DNA from: Fomes fomentarius
Lineage: Eukaryota > Basidiomycota > Agaricomycetes > Polyporales > Polyporaceae
Assembly: GCA_022606135.1 (NCBI GenBank)
Contig: JABYQN010000002.1
Span: forward strand, 1,984,001-2,048,000
Reading direction: 5' to 3'
DNA: 64,000 nt
Shown here: positions 47,768 to 59,150 of the stretch, piece by piece
Layout: the number at the start of each line of letters is the position of its first letter
How positions within the stretch are numbered: the first letter of the stretch is position 1
The notes under the pieces: generated by a model
Seen by the model: only the letters and a program-made list of their open reading frames with translations
Database searches by the model: none
What the model was told of the DNA's origin: nothing
Translations under genes and position numbers: made by a program

Positions 47768-48004
47768 ATGAACCAGGAAATCTCATTTCGCGCGGTACGT
47801 GCAATCATTGCTATATGCCCCACTCGGAGCTCCCTGGCACTCCCGCAGTCTATGCATGGAAAGGGCATGCCTGTCCCGGAGCTATTTCCAGTAAAACTAC
47901 GGCTCTTTCGGGACGTAGATCTGAGGGACCTACAGCTAGGTGGCCATTCGGGCCGTCCTGCGCTCGAGAGGCCACGAGTGGTATCTCTTCTCCTCCAATG
48001 GTGA
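47768..48004 (+). pseudogene. Relic copy of the downstream gag-like gene
   Basis: A short two-exon frame (47768-47794 and 47864-48004, 55 residues) has the same architecture as the start of the gene at 48647: a brief first exon beginning ATGAA, an intron of about 70 bases, and a second exon opening GMPVPELF against DMPMSELF. The shared bases GGAGCTATTTC and GCTCTTTCGG support common origin. It stops early and lacks the later domain. I read it as a decayed duplicate, but chance resemblance of a short stretch is not excluded. Confidence 0.35.
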
Positions 48005-48646
48005 CCACAGACGCACAGAAGTTGTCATTATTCCAAACGTCAAGACTCTGAAGTGACAGACCGATACTGAGGGCGGTATTGCGGGAGCTATTTGCGAGCA
48101 TACCGAACCCGTCCCAAAGCTGACTGAGGAGGGGGCGGCACATGCATGGCCATCAGTCTACATTGGCGCGATATTCACTACGAGGTTGCTGTGGGTGTTT
48201 GTCGGCAAAGTGACGATGACTTGCTTCAACTTTTACTACGAGCCCTGCAGCCTGAAATGGGCCTCTGTCATATGGTCCTGGACGTAGCGCGTTGGGCTTC
48301 GAATTCGAAATTCTGTGACAGCAAGGCTGTGTCAGAGTTCGCAGGTATAGGGTGTGGAATGCAAGCGATCCAGCGAAGACAGGAATATGTTACTCTCGTC
48401 GGTCAGTGCAAATCTGATTAACACCTTTTTAATGGCTATTTGAGAGAACGCTCTTCCTGATCGTCATGGCGCATCGAGGAACGATGCCACTCGGATGCCA
48501 CTGCCACTGCCTCCTCTTCTTCCTCGGCGCTCGAGGTTCAGTTACCGTTCACACGTCGGGCTCCGAATGCACAGCATTTCGAAGAGTGCAGGGAATATAA
48601 GTGCTGAACGTTGAACCTGAGCGGTCCCGGGTCCCCACTCCTCACC
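48005..48646. other. Intergenic region before the gag-like gene
   Basis: 642 bases. A 91-codon frame at 48146-48421 has no motif. Further decayed copies of the neighbouring gene were not evident. Confidence 0.4.
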
Positions 48647-49250
48647 ATGAAGCCGGCCATGTCTGGCTTTAATCGGTATGTGTAGCTCGTCCGTAAATCC
48701 GTATGCTGCACGCGGCACCCCATACCTTGCTGAATCTCTGAATTGTAGGGATATGCCAATGTCGGAGCTATTTCTCCCTTCACATCTACAACTAGACCTC
48801 AGCTCTTTCGGCGGGCCGCTCAACTGGGAGGCCTACCAGCACGCCATCATGGCCATCCTCCGCGTCAAGGGTCTCGATGGACACCTCGTCGCGTCCTCCG
48901 AGCCTGCCTCCGTCTTGATAGAGGAGCGATCCAAGGGTTGGGAGGACGACGACGAGCTGTGCAAAGCCCTCATTACCCTCAACGTCAAGCACGACTTCAA
49001 GAATCTGAAGTGGCATGCTGAGGACCTGGCCCGGAAGACCGCGAGCACAGTGTGGTGGGAGCTAGGCCAGCATGTCGATGGAGCGCGAAGCAGCCAGACA
49101 AGGCCTGCGCACGTGTCCAGGGTTCTCGGGGTAGCAATTGCCCTCGTCATAGGATTATTCTTCCTGGTGGTGTTGATAGTGTTGGGACTGTTGATCGGGA
49201 GGGGGATTGCGTCTGTTATAGTCCGTGCGAGTTCACTCGGACTGCTATGA
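48647..49250 (+). CDS. Copia gag-like (UBN2/DUF4219) protein with C-terminal membrane segment
   Basis: Two exons (48647-48675, 48749-49250) give 176 residues. The middle resembles the N-terminal gag region of Ty1/copia elements: FGGPLNWEAYQHAIMAILRV, then KGLDGHLV, then DDELCKALITLNVKHDF and a Trp-rich TVWWELGQ. No zinc knuckle, protease or polymerase follows. Instead a hydrophobic stretch of about 34 residues (VLGVAIALVIGLFFLVVLIV and on) forms a C-terminal membrane anchor that gag proteins do not have. An intron near the start and a clean stop suggest a host gene derived from a retroelement. A partial relic lies just upstream. Function is unknown; the domain call is moderate and rests on pattern memory. 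Confidence 0.6.
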
Positions 49251-50138
49251 CTTTGGATGCGCCATACATTTTTCATGTGTGGTACGTATATGTTACCCCT
49301 CCTCAACCGTACGAAATAGGCTTACACCACCCCACCAGTTTTCTACGAGTAGAGTTTCAGCGAACCTATATTCAGGGCGCTGAATCCATAATTGGTTGTC
49401 TGATATTGCTCGAAGTCGTCCGAGCGGGGGAATGGCGCGTCAAGTTTACGCGAGTGCAGTCGTTTGCTACGATGAACGATAGACCGATGATGAGTAAAAC
49501 CCACTTTCAAGGACGATGAACTTGATTGGGCTCAAGACGTTGAAGGGGATATCTACCACGGAAGCAAAGTAGACTTGTCTCGTACTCCTGTACAGTCTTA
49601 CCTAGGTATCAGATGCAAAAAGGCGCCATCTTCGCCATCTCCGATCGTTTGTCCTGGGTGCTGAGGGGAGTCGAGAAGACCAAGTTATACAGCCTGCAGC
49701 GTCACGCAGTGCTGGGCACATTCAAAACATGCATCGCCTCAAGTTCTCAGCACATAACCTGCGTAGAGAGGACCGTTACTAGTGAGAGTCTGGAGAACAA
49801 GTATCATGAACTTAAGAAAGCGCGGCCGCTGTCACTATGTCAGCATGTTGGCCTACGACAAGCGAGCCGCCCAGGTGGCCCCGTCGAGAACTTCAACACT
49901 CGGCTAGAGTGTCTTACCGCATTGTGAACGCTTGAGGCACGCAGACTGTTATACACATGGTTCCCAGCTCTATTCCCCATATTGGAGGACAGTGTGCCAG
50001 AGCGAAGTGCTCTGTATTCATTTGGGGATGCAATAAAAGGTGTGTTGATAATGAATGTGATAGGTGAAAACGTCTACAGTCCGAGTCTATCCACCACATC
50101 GCGACGGTGCTTGCAACGTCGATGGCTTGGAGGAGCAA
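49251..50138. other. Intergenic region between gag-like gene and kinase stop
   Basis: 888 bases between convergent genes. A 104-codon plus-strand frame (49613-49927) shows no family motif. Nothing else recognised. Confidence 0.45.
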
Positions 50139-51401
50139 CTACGCCAGGTAATTCTCCGACAGGGACATGACCACGTCCATTGAGCTCTTCCTCAGCTCAA
50201 CAAATACATCCATCGACTCCGTATGTGGCCACAAGGAGGTCTCATATCTGCTCTCGTCCTCCCAGTCTGTCGGAGAGTCGCTCGAGGTCATGCTCACGAC
50301 TGAGCCGATGCATGGGACTCTCCGCGACAGACTCCGGTGGTCGGTGATGATATCAAGCTGCAATGGGCGCAGCTTGTCGACGTGGGGGTTCGAGTAGATC
50401 GCGTGTGACTGGGGGTAAGGGACGGACGGCTCCTCGAAGCACTTCTCCGCAGCTGCCCAATCCTTCTCGTCCGTAGAGCGGAAGAATGTGTCGAGCGACA
50501 GGATCATCTGGCGGAGCTCCGGGAGCGTGATGCGTTCGCGGGGGTCACGGATGAATGTGCTGAGGAGGATGGTGTGCAGATCCTCGGATATGGGCATGGT
50601 GTTGTAGAGGTAGTAAAGGTCGTCCGCCTGACGCGCGAAGCGGCGGTCTTTGAGCGACGCCTTCTCCCACGGGTTGCCACCGCTGACCATGTTGGCGAGG
50701 ATGACACCCACCGCCCAGACATCGCTGGCGTACGGACAGTACACGTCACGACCCCAGCACTCTACAACAAACAAAGAGAACGGAAGGGTGAGTGATCGTT
50801 CATGTCATGAAATGGGTGGTTGCTAACCTGGCGCCATGTAGGTGGGGGTACCACAACGGTCGCGGACCATCTGCTGGTTGGTCGCAAGACCGAAGTCGGA
50901 AAGATAGACTGTCGAACCGTCCTCGCTCATCAGGATGTTCGCGGGCTTAAGATCACGATGAGCGATGCCGGCGTCATGACACGCCTGAACGGCATCGATG
51001 ATGGAGAGGAATGCCGACCGGAGGAGCTCCTCGTTGTGCGCATATATCCCCTCCTCAATAGCTAGCCCGAAGAGGTCCCCGCCGGAATGGTAATCGAGGA
51101 TGATGCAGAGGTACTCGCTGTCGTCGTACGTGCCATGGATGTTGACGACGTTGGGATGGTCTGAGACGACACTGTGGAGCACAACTTCAAGGCGCATGGT
51201 ATCGATCTCTTCGGGCGTACAACCGGCTTTGTTAAGGATCTTAATGGCGCGGTAGACGGGATGGGACATCGAGGGGGATTGGAGGTCGAGTGCCTTGTAG
51301 ACAACACCGAAGGTGCCAGCACCGAGCAGCTGGACGAGCTTGTAACGGTCCTCAACGACGCAGTCGATGAGATTGGGAATGGACTTGGCGAGGTTCGACA
51401 T
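50139..51401 (-). CDS. Ran1/Ksp1-like serine/threonine protein kinase
   Basis: Protein kinase of 398 residues from two exons (51401-50828, 50761-50139). Catalytic elements are complete: Gly loop LGAGTFGVVYKA, the Lys in YRAIKIL, catalytic loop HRDLKPANIL, Mg-binding SDFGLAT, and activation-segment end YMAPEC formed across the intron. The helix F Asp is in YASDVWAVGVIL. Fungal kinases with this layout (S. pombe Ran1/Pat1, S. cerevisiae Ksp1, Sks1, Vhs1) act in nutrient sensing and the mitosis-meiosis switch; assignment to this group is inferred from general resemblance. The last 100 residues are Ser-rich and non-catalytic. The leader contains five 25-bp repeats. Confidence 0.87.
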
Positions 51402-51440
51402 CGTGAAGATGATAATTGAGAGTGATGGGCGATCTTATGT

Positions 51441-51566
51441 GTTCACCTGGAACAACGAAGAAGATGTTCACCTGGAACAACGAAGATGATGTTCACTTGG
51501 AACGAAAAATGCTCAAGTTCACTTGGAACGAGGACGAGGATGTTCACCTGGAACGACGAAGGAGAT
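51441..51566. repeat. Five-unit 25-bp tandem repeat in the kinase leader
   Basis: The core GTTCACCTGGAAC, or its variant GTTCACTTGGAAC, starts at 51441, 51466, 51491, 51517 and 51542, a spacing of 25, 25, 26 and 25 bases. Spacers are rich in GAAGAT on the plus strand. The array lies 40-165 bases before the kinase start codon and downstream of its TATA box, so it would be transcribed as 5' untranslated region. Confidence 0.85.
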
Positions 51567-51594
51567 GGGGGCTGGGAGGCTAGAAGTCCCCTCC

Positions 51595-51601
51595 TTATAT
51601 A
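51595..51601 (-). promoter_or_regulatory. TATA box of the kinase gene
   Basis: Coding strand TATATAA, 194 bases before the kinase start. Its position beyond the repeat array implies that the repeats are in the leader RNA. Confidence 0.55.
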
Positions 51602-54087
51602 CATAACTGAGGGCATCCCCTAACTCTTTGACCCGATGGGTGGAGTAGCAGGAAGCCTTCGAGTATGGACCATCGGCAGCATATCCGCCTGTAAGGATTG
51701 CGATTGAGCCTTACCGGCACTGTCTAGGCCTACACAGCCCCAGGCTGGTTTGCAAGTTCCGCAGGTTGCTGATTCATTCCGTGAGGAGTACGAGGTCAGG
51801 TATGTTTGCTTACTACCGCAATCATGTTCAAGACGTGACGAGATGGGCTCAACTTGAACGGCAACATGCCTTATGCTAGAAAATGTCAGGATGGCATACT
51901 AACCAACCCCAGCCCGTTCTGCGGCAATGTGAGAAGGCTGTCACTTTGACTTGTCATCGTCAATGAATCCGGTGATCGCAATCTGTACAGCAAACATAAG
52001 TCTGCCCACAATGAGGATGATATGTCCACGAGCATGCCAGATGGATGCACATACATGATGTACGAACCATCACCGGGGACAGTGATTCGAGTCCACCTCT
52101 GCAAACTCGACGTATTTTTGTCCAGTGTGTTGGTTCTGTCCATCAGGTATGCGACAGTAACTGGAGTTGGCATGAAGATGTTGGCAAGAAGAACGGGGAA
52201 CGCGTGACGTTACACCAGCGTTACAATGACGCGGAATCCCATGCGGGCGCCTCATCCTGTTCAAAGCGCTAACTTTAGGTACAAGTGGCCGAGTCGGAGG
52301 TCTCGTCTGCGTTGATTCTCAATACATTCACACCAGTCACGACAACATATGACTTCTTACTCGAAGACTACGTCGACCGCCTCTCCACGTCGCCCCAGAG
52401 ATTGACCTAGCCAATGATAGAGCGTGCTGCGCTTTCGACTCCCCAGCGCTCATCCTATGTTGTACTACGAGGTCACCGCGGAGGGCGAAGCCATGCTGGA
52501 TGGAGCCAAACACCAGGATGAAGTACGTGGCCCTCTTATCGACGAGGATGTCTTCCGCTCGCTCAAGTTGTACCATCGATTGCCCGCGCGCAAGCTCCCG
52601 TCTACCGCACCTCCCCTGATCTGCGCCCAACTCCAAACTAGTATCCTCCTCCCTCACTCGGGTTCCACCCGACTGATTCCGTGGCCTGCTACATCGCAAG
52701 ACTGATGTACTCGCACAGCTCCTGCCAGACCGCGCTCGCTGGTTTCTCATCCTCCGCATACCACTCCAGGGTTTTAAAGCTGTGCTTGACAATTAGCGTG
52801 GATGATCGCCGCGTTGCACAACTCGTCGTCCGCTTCCCATTTTTCCACGGAAGCATATCGGTAGGCCTCCCAGCTATGGATGTGACACCTATGTGGCACT
52901 GTAGACCTGGGAGAGGAGAGCATAAAGCTCACTCACTGTATGATCAGAATTGCTTGCAATGTTCATATCATCCTTCCCCCTGTACAGTTTCCCTAGCGGC
53001 CCCTGCAATCGTCGCAGGGATCATCTGTACATGTAGTCTTATCGTGGTGGATGCTCGTGATAATGGCAGTGTCTCTCAATTGTACTCGCGGCGGGTACTG
53101 CAGTGGTACTGCTGACCACGCAGACCTCGCAGGCATGGACGGAGCTCGAACTTGTCGAACTCACTGATCGTTCGGGCACAACCTCACTCGGGCGCCTACT
53201 ATGACACACGATAGTGTCACTAGTTTGGGATCATGGACCTTCAAGCTTTCGAGCTTCACCCGATACCCGTGCAATTGCGAGCGCAATGCGTAAGAAAGCG
53301 TGATGAAAAGTCATGCAAAGTGATAGTCGGACCTACACATGCATATTTCTATTTCGTTGTTTTGGGAGGTACTACTTGCTCGCCGGTTATTTCCGAGGTG
53401 CAGTTTGATCCAGTGGTTCAAGCGCTCGTCCTCTGGGAGCTGCGGCCACAGGAGTGCATGGGCGGGTGTATGAGCGCGGTGAGAACCAGGTTCTTCTTGA
53501 ATGACATCAATATCTGAACGAGCGTTTTGAAAATAAACATAGCTTGCTTGAACAAAGTCAAATAATGGTGGGGGGCTCACCTTCAAGTTGAAACCCGACA
53601 ACGCCGTGCTGCTCCAGTCGCAGGTGAAATACATCGTCATGTAGCTCGATTGGCTCGATTTCTGAGTCAAAATGATGTGTGCTGCTGCCGTGAGAGAGAA
53701 GAGTTGAGCGCATCCCTTCTTGTACAGCTTGTGGTATACTGTCTGATGTGGACGTGTACTATTTACTATCCTGGGCCTCTTCACCTGTGGTTCACCCCAA
53801 CGAGTATCCGCGTATGATGTGCTATAGTCTTGGCGCTCCAGTACCCGTGCCACTCAACATTTACTTGACCGCGCCCACATGCGCCGAGGCGATGTTGTGG
53901 ACGAAAGCTTGGATATTGGATATCCGGTCGAGATGGTCGTCCACCTCGCCTGTGCAAAGTCTCCCAGAGAATAGCGGCTGCTGCGAGCATAAGTAACTCC
54001 ATGCACTCATGGTATAACTCAAAGCCCAACGCAACAAGCATTCCCCAGACACCTCCCCACGTTGAATCAAGGCAGCGCACCAGTACT

Positions 54088-54750
54088 ATGTTCAGCAAGA
54101 TCGTGGCCTTCTACATCCTTTCCCTCGTCGCTCTCCTCGCAAGTGCCGTCATCGTCGAGCCAGAAAAACGCGGTAAGTCCCCCAAGTCCGCCATGACCTG
54201 TCATCCATACTGATGTTGGCCCCCAGACCTCGGAGACATCAGTGAGTCTGCCCGCCCCAGAATCATCTGCTCTGTCCGTTAGAACTGAACCCGGCTCTAG
54301 TCAACACCATAGTCGACGGAGGAAAGTCAATCTTTAGCGATGTCAAGACGGTCGTAGAATGTACGTATCTCCCTTGAAGCTCCGACTCTTGCTTTTACAC
54401 TGATGTACAATCCACCTTATAGCGGTTGGCGGGGAAGCAAAGACGATTGTCACTGCGGCCGGGGGCGAGGCGATCACTCTTGCCGCGGATGGTGCTGGCG
54501 TGGTGACCTCCTTCGCGGGGTCGGTGTACACCGCCGCGACTGGCGAGGCTACCAGTCTGAAGGGGTATGCCATCTCTAACTCTCTGCCTAAGCATTGATG
54601 ATCTGACTTTCCTCGTTTGCTCTTTCTTTTCACTATAGTATAGGGAATGCGGCCCTCGGCATGAATGCGCTCTACGTATCTACACCTCTGGTTGGTGGGT
54701 TGTTGACAGTGCTCGCAAGCATTGTCGCAGGAGCATGGGTTGCTCTGTGA
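54088..54750 (+). CDS. Small secreted or membrane protein of unknown function
   Basis: Five small exons (54088-54172, 54227-54241 of 15 nt, 54301-54360, 54423-54564, 54639-54750) give 137 residues. Residues 1-20 are a signal peptide (KIVAFYILSLVALLASAV). An EPEKR sequence follows, a possible Kex2 cleavage site. The mature part is rich in Gly, Ala and Thr, with repeated GGEA and TGEA units, and ends in a hydrophobic segment, LVGGLLTVLASIVAGAWVAL, that could be a membrane anchor or a GPI-type signal. There is no cysteine, so it is not a typical cysteine-rich effector. I do not recognise the family. All splice junctions are canonical and in frame, which supports a real gene. Confidence 0.75.
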
Positions 54751-55087
54751 ACAATTGGTGACTCCGTGCAGTTATAAGTGGGTCGAGATCACTCAATTAC
54801 AGTAGTAGTGTTATAAGCAAAGTGGCAGCTCAAATTGGCACAGGACCAAGAACTGTTGCACAGAGGAGGTCCCATGGTGACATGGCCGAGTCTCGAGCGC
54901 TAGCTTCTTGTTCGAATCACGCTTCTTCTAAGTAGCTTGCTTTTGCGCATCTCGGGCGGCCCCAGTGCAGCATAAAACAGGGCAGGGTGTCTGTACGCAA
55001 GGGCAGCGGAACCACGACCAAGTCAACGATAAAGTCCTATGATATACAATTGCGACAGCATCTCGTCACAAAGCGTCTGAACCACAT
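54751..55087. other. Short convergent 3' region
   Basis: 337 bases between the small secreted protein and the beta-xylosidase stops. A TGGCCGAGT and a GTTCGAATC resemble tRNA promoter boxes but do not make a tRNA (see rejected items). Confidence 0.5.
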
Positions 55088-57744
55088 TCACGAGGTCGTA
55101 TCAGCCGGCCAGTCCGCGATCTTCGCTGCCTCTCCCCTCAGCGTGAACGTGTGCGTCAGCGAGCGCGTCGTGTCCAGCGCAAGCGTGTACGTCCCAGGAT
55201 ACACCCACTTCACACCATTCTCGTCCGCGCGCGCTATCGCCCCAAGCGTCACCGGCAACTCCGCGACCGCGCTCTCCTTCGGCGCAAGCCCGTGCAGACG
55301 CGTGTAGGAAACAAGCTGCTTGTTCGGGTGCGGCGCGGGCCCGAACCTGCCGCTCACGAACAGGAGCGCGACGTAGTCCGACGAGCGCTTGCCCGTGTTC
55401 GTCACCCGGACAGAGAACGTGTCAAGCGGCGCGAGGTCCAGGAACGCGGCATTCTTCGTCCCATGGGATATGAGATCTGCGATGTTGTACGAGCGCGGGG
55501 GCCCGCCGAAGTTGGCGCTGGAGCCCGACCTGGAGCTCGACGCCCACGCAAACGAGAACGTCGTGTAGTGCAGCCCGAAGCCGAACTCGAACACGGGCTT
55601 GCCGGTGTACCACTTGTACGTGCGCCCAGGGTTCGACGCGCTGGGGCGGAGCGTCATGTCCGTCATGGGGACCTGATCCGCGTACGCTGCGGGGTACTGA
55701 GTGATCGGCAGGCGTCCCGCGGGCGCAGCCTTGCCCGTGAGGATGTCGAAGAGGGCTGTGCCACCGCTCTGACCGGGGTATCCGCCCCATACAATTGCAT
55801 TCACCTGCGCAGCGGTCATGTTAGCAACACATCGGCCAGAGTGGATGTATTGCACCCCCTGAAACACCGAGTCCAAAAAGGACAGATGCGCAATGAGAAT
55901 GCAAATAAACGGAGAAGACATACCGCTTTACTGTTCTTCAGCGCCGTGTCGTCAAGCTGACCGCCTCCAAACTGTGCAACGATGAGCGGTTTCCCCACTT
56001 TCTCGAGCTCAGCGACGAGCTCAAGCTGATTGCCAGGCCAGGTGACGTTCAGCCGATCGATCTCCTCGCGCTCAACGGTCTCGTCCAGTCCTCCCGCGAA
56101 AATCACCGCGTCCGCGTCCTTCGCGGCCGTAATGGCGGCCGCAAAGCCACTCGTATCGTTACGTGTGGTGACATTCGTGCCAAATACATAGTCGACAAGG
56201 AATCCGGCATCCGAAGCGCCCTGAACAGGACTAACGAGGTAGGGCGCGACGCCGAGGTAGTTGCCCTGCATCAGTTTGGTCGCATTTGCCCACGGCCCGA
56301 TGAGTGCAAGCTTGCGAATACGGTTGGAGAGTGGGAGGACGCCATCGTTCTTTAGGAGTACGATACCTTCGACGGCTGCAGTGTGTGCAAGATTTTGTGC
56401 TTCTGGCGTGTTAACGTCCTTCCACCCAAGCTGACGGTAAGGTTGAGACTCCGGAGAGTCGAAGTAGCCGAGCCTACGTGATGGATTAGACCCTATGCCC
56501 GATGCGATAAAACACAACTCAAGACTGTATCAAGACACATACCTGACCAGAGATGCATATTGACGTACGGCGGCCCTCTTGAGATCGGCGCGGGTGACGA
56601 GGCCCTGTGCGAGAGCCTCGGGAAGATAGGTCGACGAGAACGTCCCACAATCGATATCTGTGCCCGCGAGCAGTGCGTCCGCTGCCGCTTGTGCCGGATT
56701 GTCGGTGAAGTTGTGCGGATTGAATATATTCTGGACGGCATCGCAATCGCTCGTTACCCATCTATCGTCAGTAAAGCCCCACGTGTCCCTCAAGATGTCC
56801 TGCAGGAGGAACCTGTTCGCGCATGCCGGAATGCCGTTCACGGCGTTGTACGAACACATGACGCTGGCGACTTTCGCATCGCGGACGCACGTCTGGAAAG
56901 GAGGCAAGTAGAAGTCGGAGAGATCTTGCTGAGTGACCTTCGCGTCGAAGCCGTAGCGAACGATCCCCTCCCAGTTGTCCATATCGTACGCGGCGAAATG
57001 CTTGCAGTCCGCCACGACCTTGAAGTATGGTTTGGGGTCGAGGCCACCCTGGAGGCCGACGATGAGGTTGTAGACATATTGCTGTAGGTGTAAGGGGTCC
57101 TCTCCTGGAGTCTCTTGTCCACGACCCCATCGCGGGTCTTTAAATGCTATTGAATGCAAATGGGTTATTCAGGCATGTTACACAATTGCCATGAGGGATC
57201 ACCTACGGTTGATATTGGGTGTCCAGTAGTCCAGTCCTGCGCGACCCGCGTTGTTGAAGGCGCGACCTTCGGTGCTTACTATAGTAGCGATTGCCTGGAT
57301 GAGAGGGTCGTCGAAGGCAGCACCCATAAGAATGGGCTGTGGGAAAGATGTCGCAAAGCTAAATTCTCCGGAAGGCGCAAAGGCCACTCCCGGACTTTGT
57401 GCTACGCCGTGCTAAAAAGCCTAAAGTCAGCGACAGAGTAGCGCATTGACTCCGAGCTTGGTACTGACGAGGCCTTCTGACCACCAGTTGTAGGCTGGAA
57501 GCCCAAGACGGGAAACACCGGGAGAGGAGTTGACCGTGTTGTTCGTCAACTCTTGGTCTGTCCAGAGGTCGATTAGAGCCGTGGCTCTTGTGATTGGGTC
57601 TTTCGTCACGTCGCAGACGGTGTTGTTCTTGAGTGGTCCATCGACGCAATCCGGAAAGCCATATGGAGGCGCGGCCTGGACAGACGATGCCCCGACCGCG
57701 AGAGCGGCGAGAAAGGCGGAAAGGCGACGAATTCCGTGAGCCAT
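55088..57744 (-). CDS. Secreted GH3 beta-xylosidase
   Basis: Exo-1,4-beta-xylosidase of glycoside hydrolase family 3, which releases xylose from xylo-oligosaccharides outside the cell. Five exons (57744-57469, 57411-57207, 57146-56543, 56473-55924, 55804-55088) give 783 residues, normal for the family. I start at 57744 because MAHGIRRLSAFLAALAVGA is a good signal peptide; an in-frame ATG at 57789 would extend it by 15. Conserved features: YNWWSEGL joined to HGVAQSPGV across intron 1, DPRWGRGQETPGEDP, CKHFAAYD, and the nucleophile Asp in WVTSDCDAVQNIF. The second domain contains GIVLLKNDGVLPL and IVWGGYPGQSGGTALFD. A fibronectin-III-like C-terminus follows (VTNTGKRSSDYVALLFV). No defect seen. 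It likely works with endoxylanases not in this window. Confidence 0.94.
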
Positions 57745-58209
57745 CCAGAGAGACAGCGAGCTCAAGAGACAATCAAAACTTGATTCCATTGCGTCGTCTT
57801 AAATTGCGAGTCTTAGGCCGGAGGCAATAGGTTGTCAGAGACTCCGAACAAAATCAAGGATGATTGCGGGGCCCAAGCGAGCACCGAGCAAGAGCGTCAA
57901 ATCGCGTCGTACTGAGAAGGTCAGCTGAAGTGGTCAGAAGATGAGTTGTACGGATTGGAAGGAGGCTTCTGACGTCCTGGCGGGACGAACGCCGGGAGAA
58001 GTCTCCGTTCATCTGGCATATGACTGTGGTAGTAGGCGTCAAGTTCAATAGTACTGCCACACCAGGTTGAGAGAGCGAGCGTCACACCATGTCACGCACA
58101 ACCATCACCCAATCATTCTGATACCGAACCCGTAACACATTCGACCGTAACGTGCTAGTACTATTACCCTTGTGTATAAACCACTGCACCATCCCCTCAT
58201 CGTTCTGAC
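57745..58209. other. Divergent promoter, beta-xylosidase / protease-like gene
   Basis: 465 bases between two start codons on opposite strands. A plus-strand TATA box near 58175 is listed separately. No xylanase-regulator site was identified with confidence. Confidence 0.5.
58175..58180 (+). promoter_or_regulatory. TATA box of the BSP-like gene
   Basis: TATAAA lies only 30 bases before the chosen start codon. This implies either a very short leader or a downstream true start; the N-terminus remains open to revision. Confidence 0.4.
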
Positions 58210-59150
58210 ATGCCACCACCGCCTCCCCACGACCCAGAGGCCAAATGGCCCATTCCCACATTCAATTTCCGTATCGAAGACCTCGCGCATCCTGGCGCCA
58301 AGCTCTTCCTTGACCATGTTCGTCCAGACGAAGCATTACGAGACGCAGTCGTTACCGTCTGCCGATGGCTCTACACTCCCGAGTCTGTTCCGGCCAGGTA
58401 AGTCCTGCACTCCACACCCCTCAAAGCTTCGCCGCCGCATTCTAACCCCGCTATCCATTCTCTCCAACTTGCATGCCGTCATTCGCTCATCCCAACAAAA
58501 CTCCGCGGTCACGCTGACTGTTCTTATGATGCAATCCGAACCCTTCTCCGGCGGGTCGCCGCGCCGCCGCACATCATGAACCCAGTGTTGAATGCATAAC
58601 GCTCGTCCTCCGGCCCATGCCCGGCGTCGCGCACACCTTCGGGTCTCCGACGCACAAGGAGATCCACTTCTCGCTTGATCACATCCGCAACTCCCAGTCA
58701 CGCGCCAAGGGCGAGATCCTCGGAGTGCTCGTCCACGAGATGGTCCACTGCTACCAGTACAACGGCAAGGGCAAATGTCCTGGCGGCCTGATCGAAGGCG
58801 TCGCAGGTCCGTCTCTTGCGGCCCGCAATGCATGTTCGAGGTGAACACCGGATCTGACGATGTGCGATTTGCCAGATTGGGTCCGTTTGAATGCCGGACA
58901 TGCCCCTCCGCACTGGAAGAGGGAACCCGGCGACGGCGACTGGGATGCGGGTTATCAAACGACCGCGTACTTCCTCGACTGGATCGAGGGCCGGTACGGC
59001 TCCGGCTCCATCCGTGAGCTGAACGAAAGCCTCAAGGACAGGGAGTATGATGCTGCCATCTTCAAGGAGGTCACCGGCCGGAAGGTCTCCAAACTCTGGA
59101 AGTTGTACAAGGGTCACCTTGAGGACCCGCATGACACCAGAGAAGTGTGA
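58210..59150 (+). CDS. Basic secretory protein (BSP)-type zinc peptidase-like protein
   Basis: Member of the plant/fungal basic secretory protein family (PF04450). Three exons (58210-58397, 58586-58806, 58876-59150) give 227 residues. The domain reads FNFRIEDLAHPGAKLFLDHV, LVLRPMPGVAHTFGSPTHKEIHFS, then a zinc-protease-like HEMVHCYQYNGKGKCPGGLIEG, where HExxH is joined to a third potential ligand region. DWVRLNAGHAPPHWKREPG and YQTTAYFLDWIE follow. The family has been proposed to be metallopeptidases; activity is unproven. No signal peptide is visible at this start (MPPPPPHDPEAKWPIPTFN), so the protein appears cytosolic despite the family name. Confidence 0.82.

Larger units (their letters stand above)
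51402..54087. other. 2.7-kb gene-poor region with kinase promoter
   Basis: Apart from the kinase leader repeats and TATA box, no gene is supported. The longest frame is 53311-53853 (minus, 180 codons); it has no domain, no convincing start context and is the best candidate if a gene exists here. Frames of 151 and 144 codons at 52337-52792 and 52681-53115 look like chance. Confidence 0.4.

Noticed and set aside
53311..53853. 180-codon minus-strand frame
   Set aside because: No recognised domain and no supporting splice or promoter signals, so left as part of the gene-poor region rather than called a gene.
54883..54918. tRNA-like A box (TGGCCGAGT) and B box (GTTCGAATC)
   Set aside because: The boxes are only 27 bases apart, too close for any tRNA, and neither the T stem nor an acceptor stem can pair.
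55151..55960. 269-codon plus-strand frame opposite the beta-xylosidase
   Set aside because: Arg-rich antisense shadow of a GC-rich coding exon with no motif.
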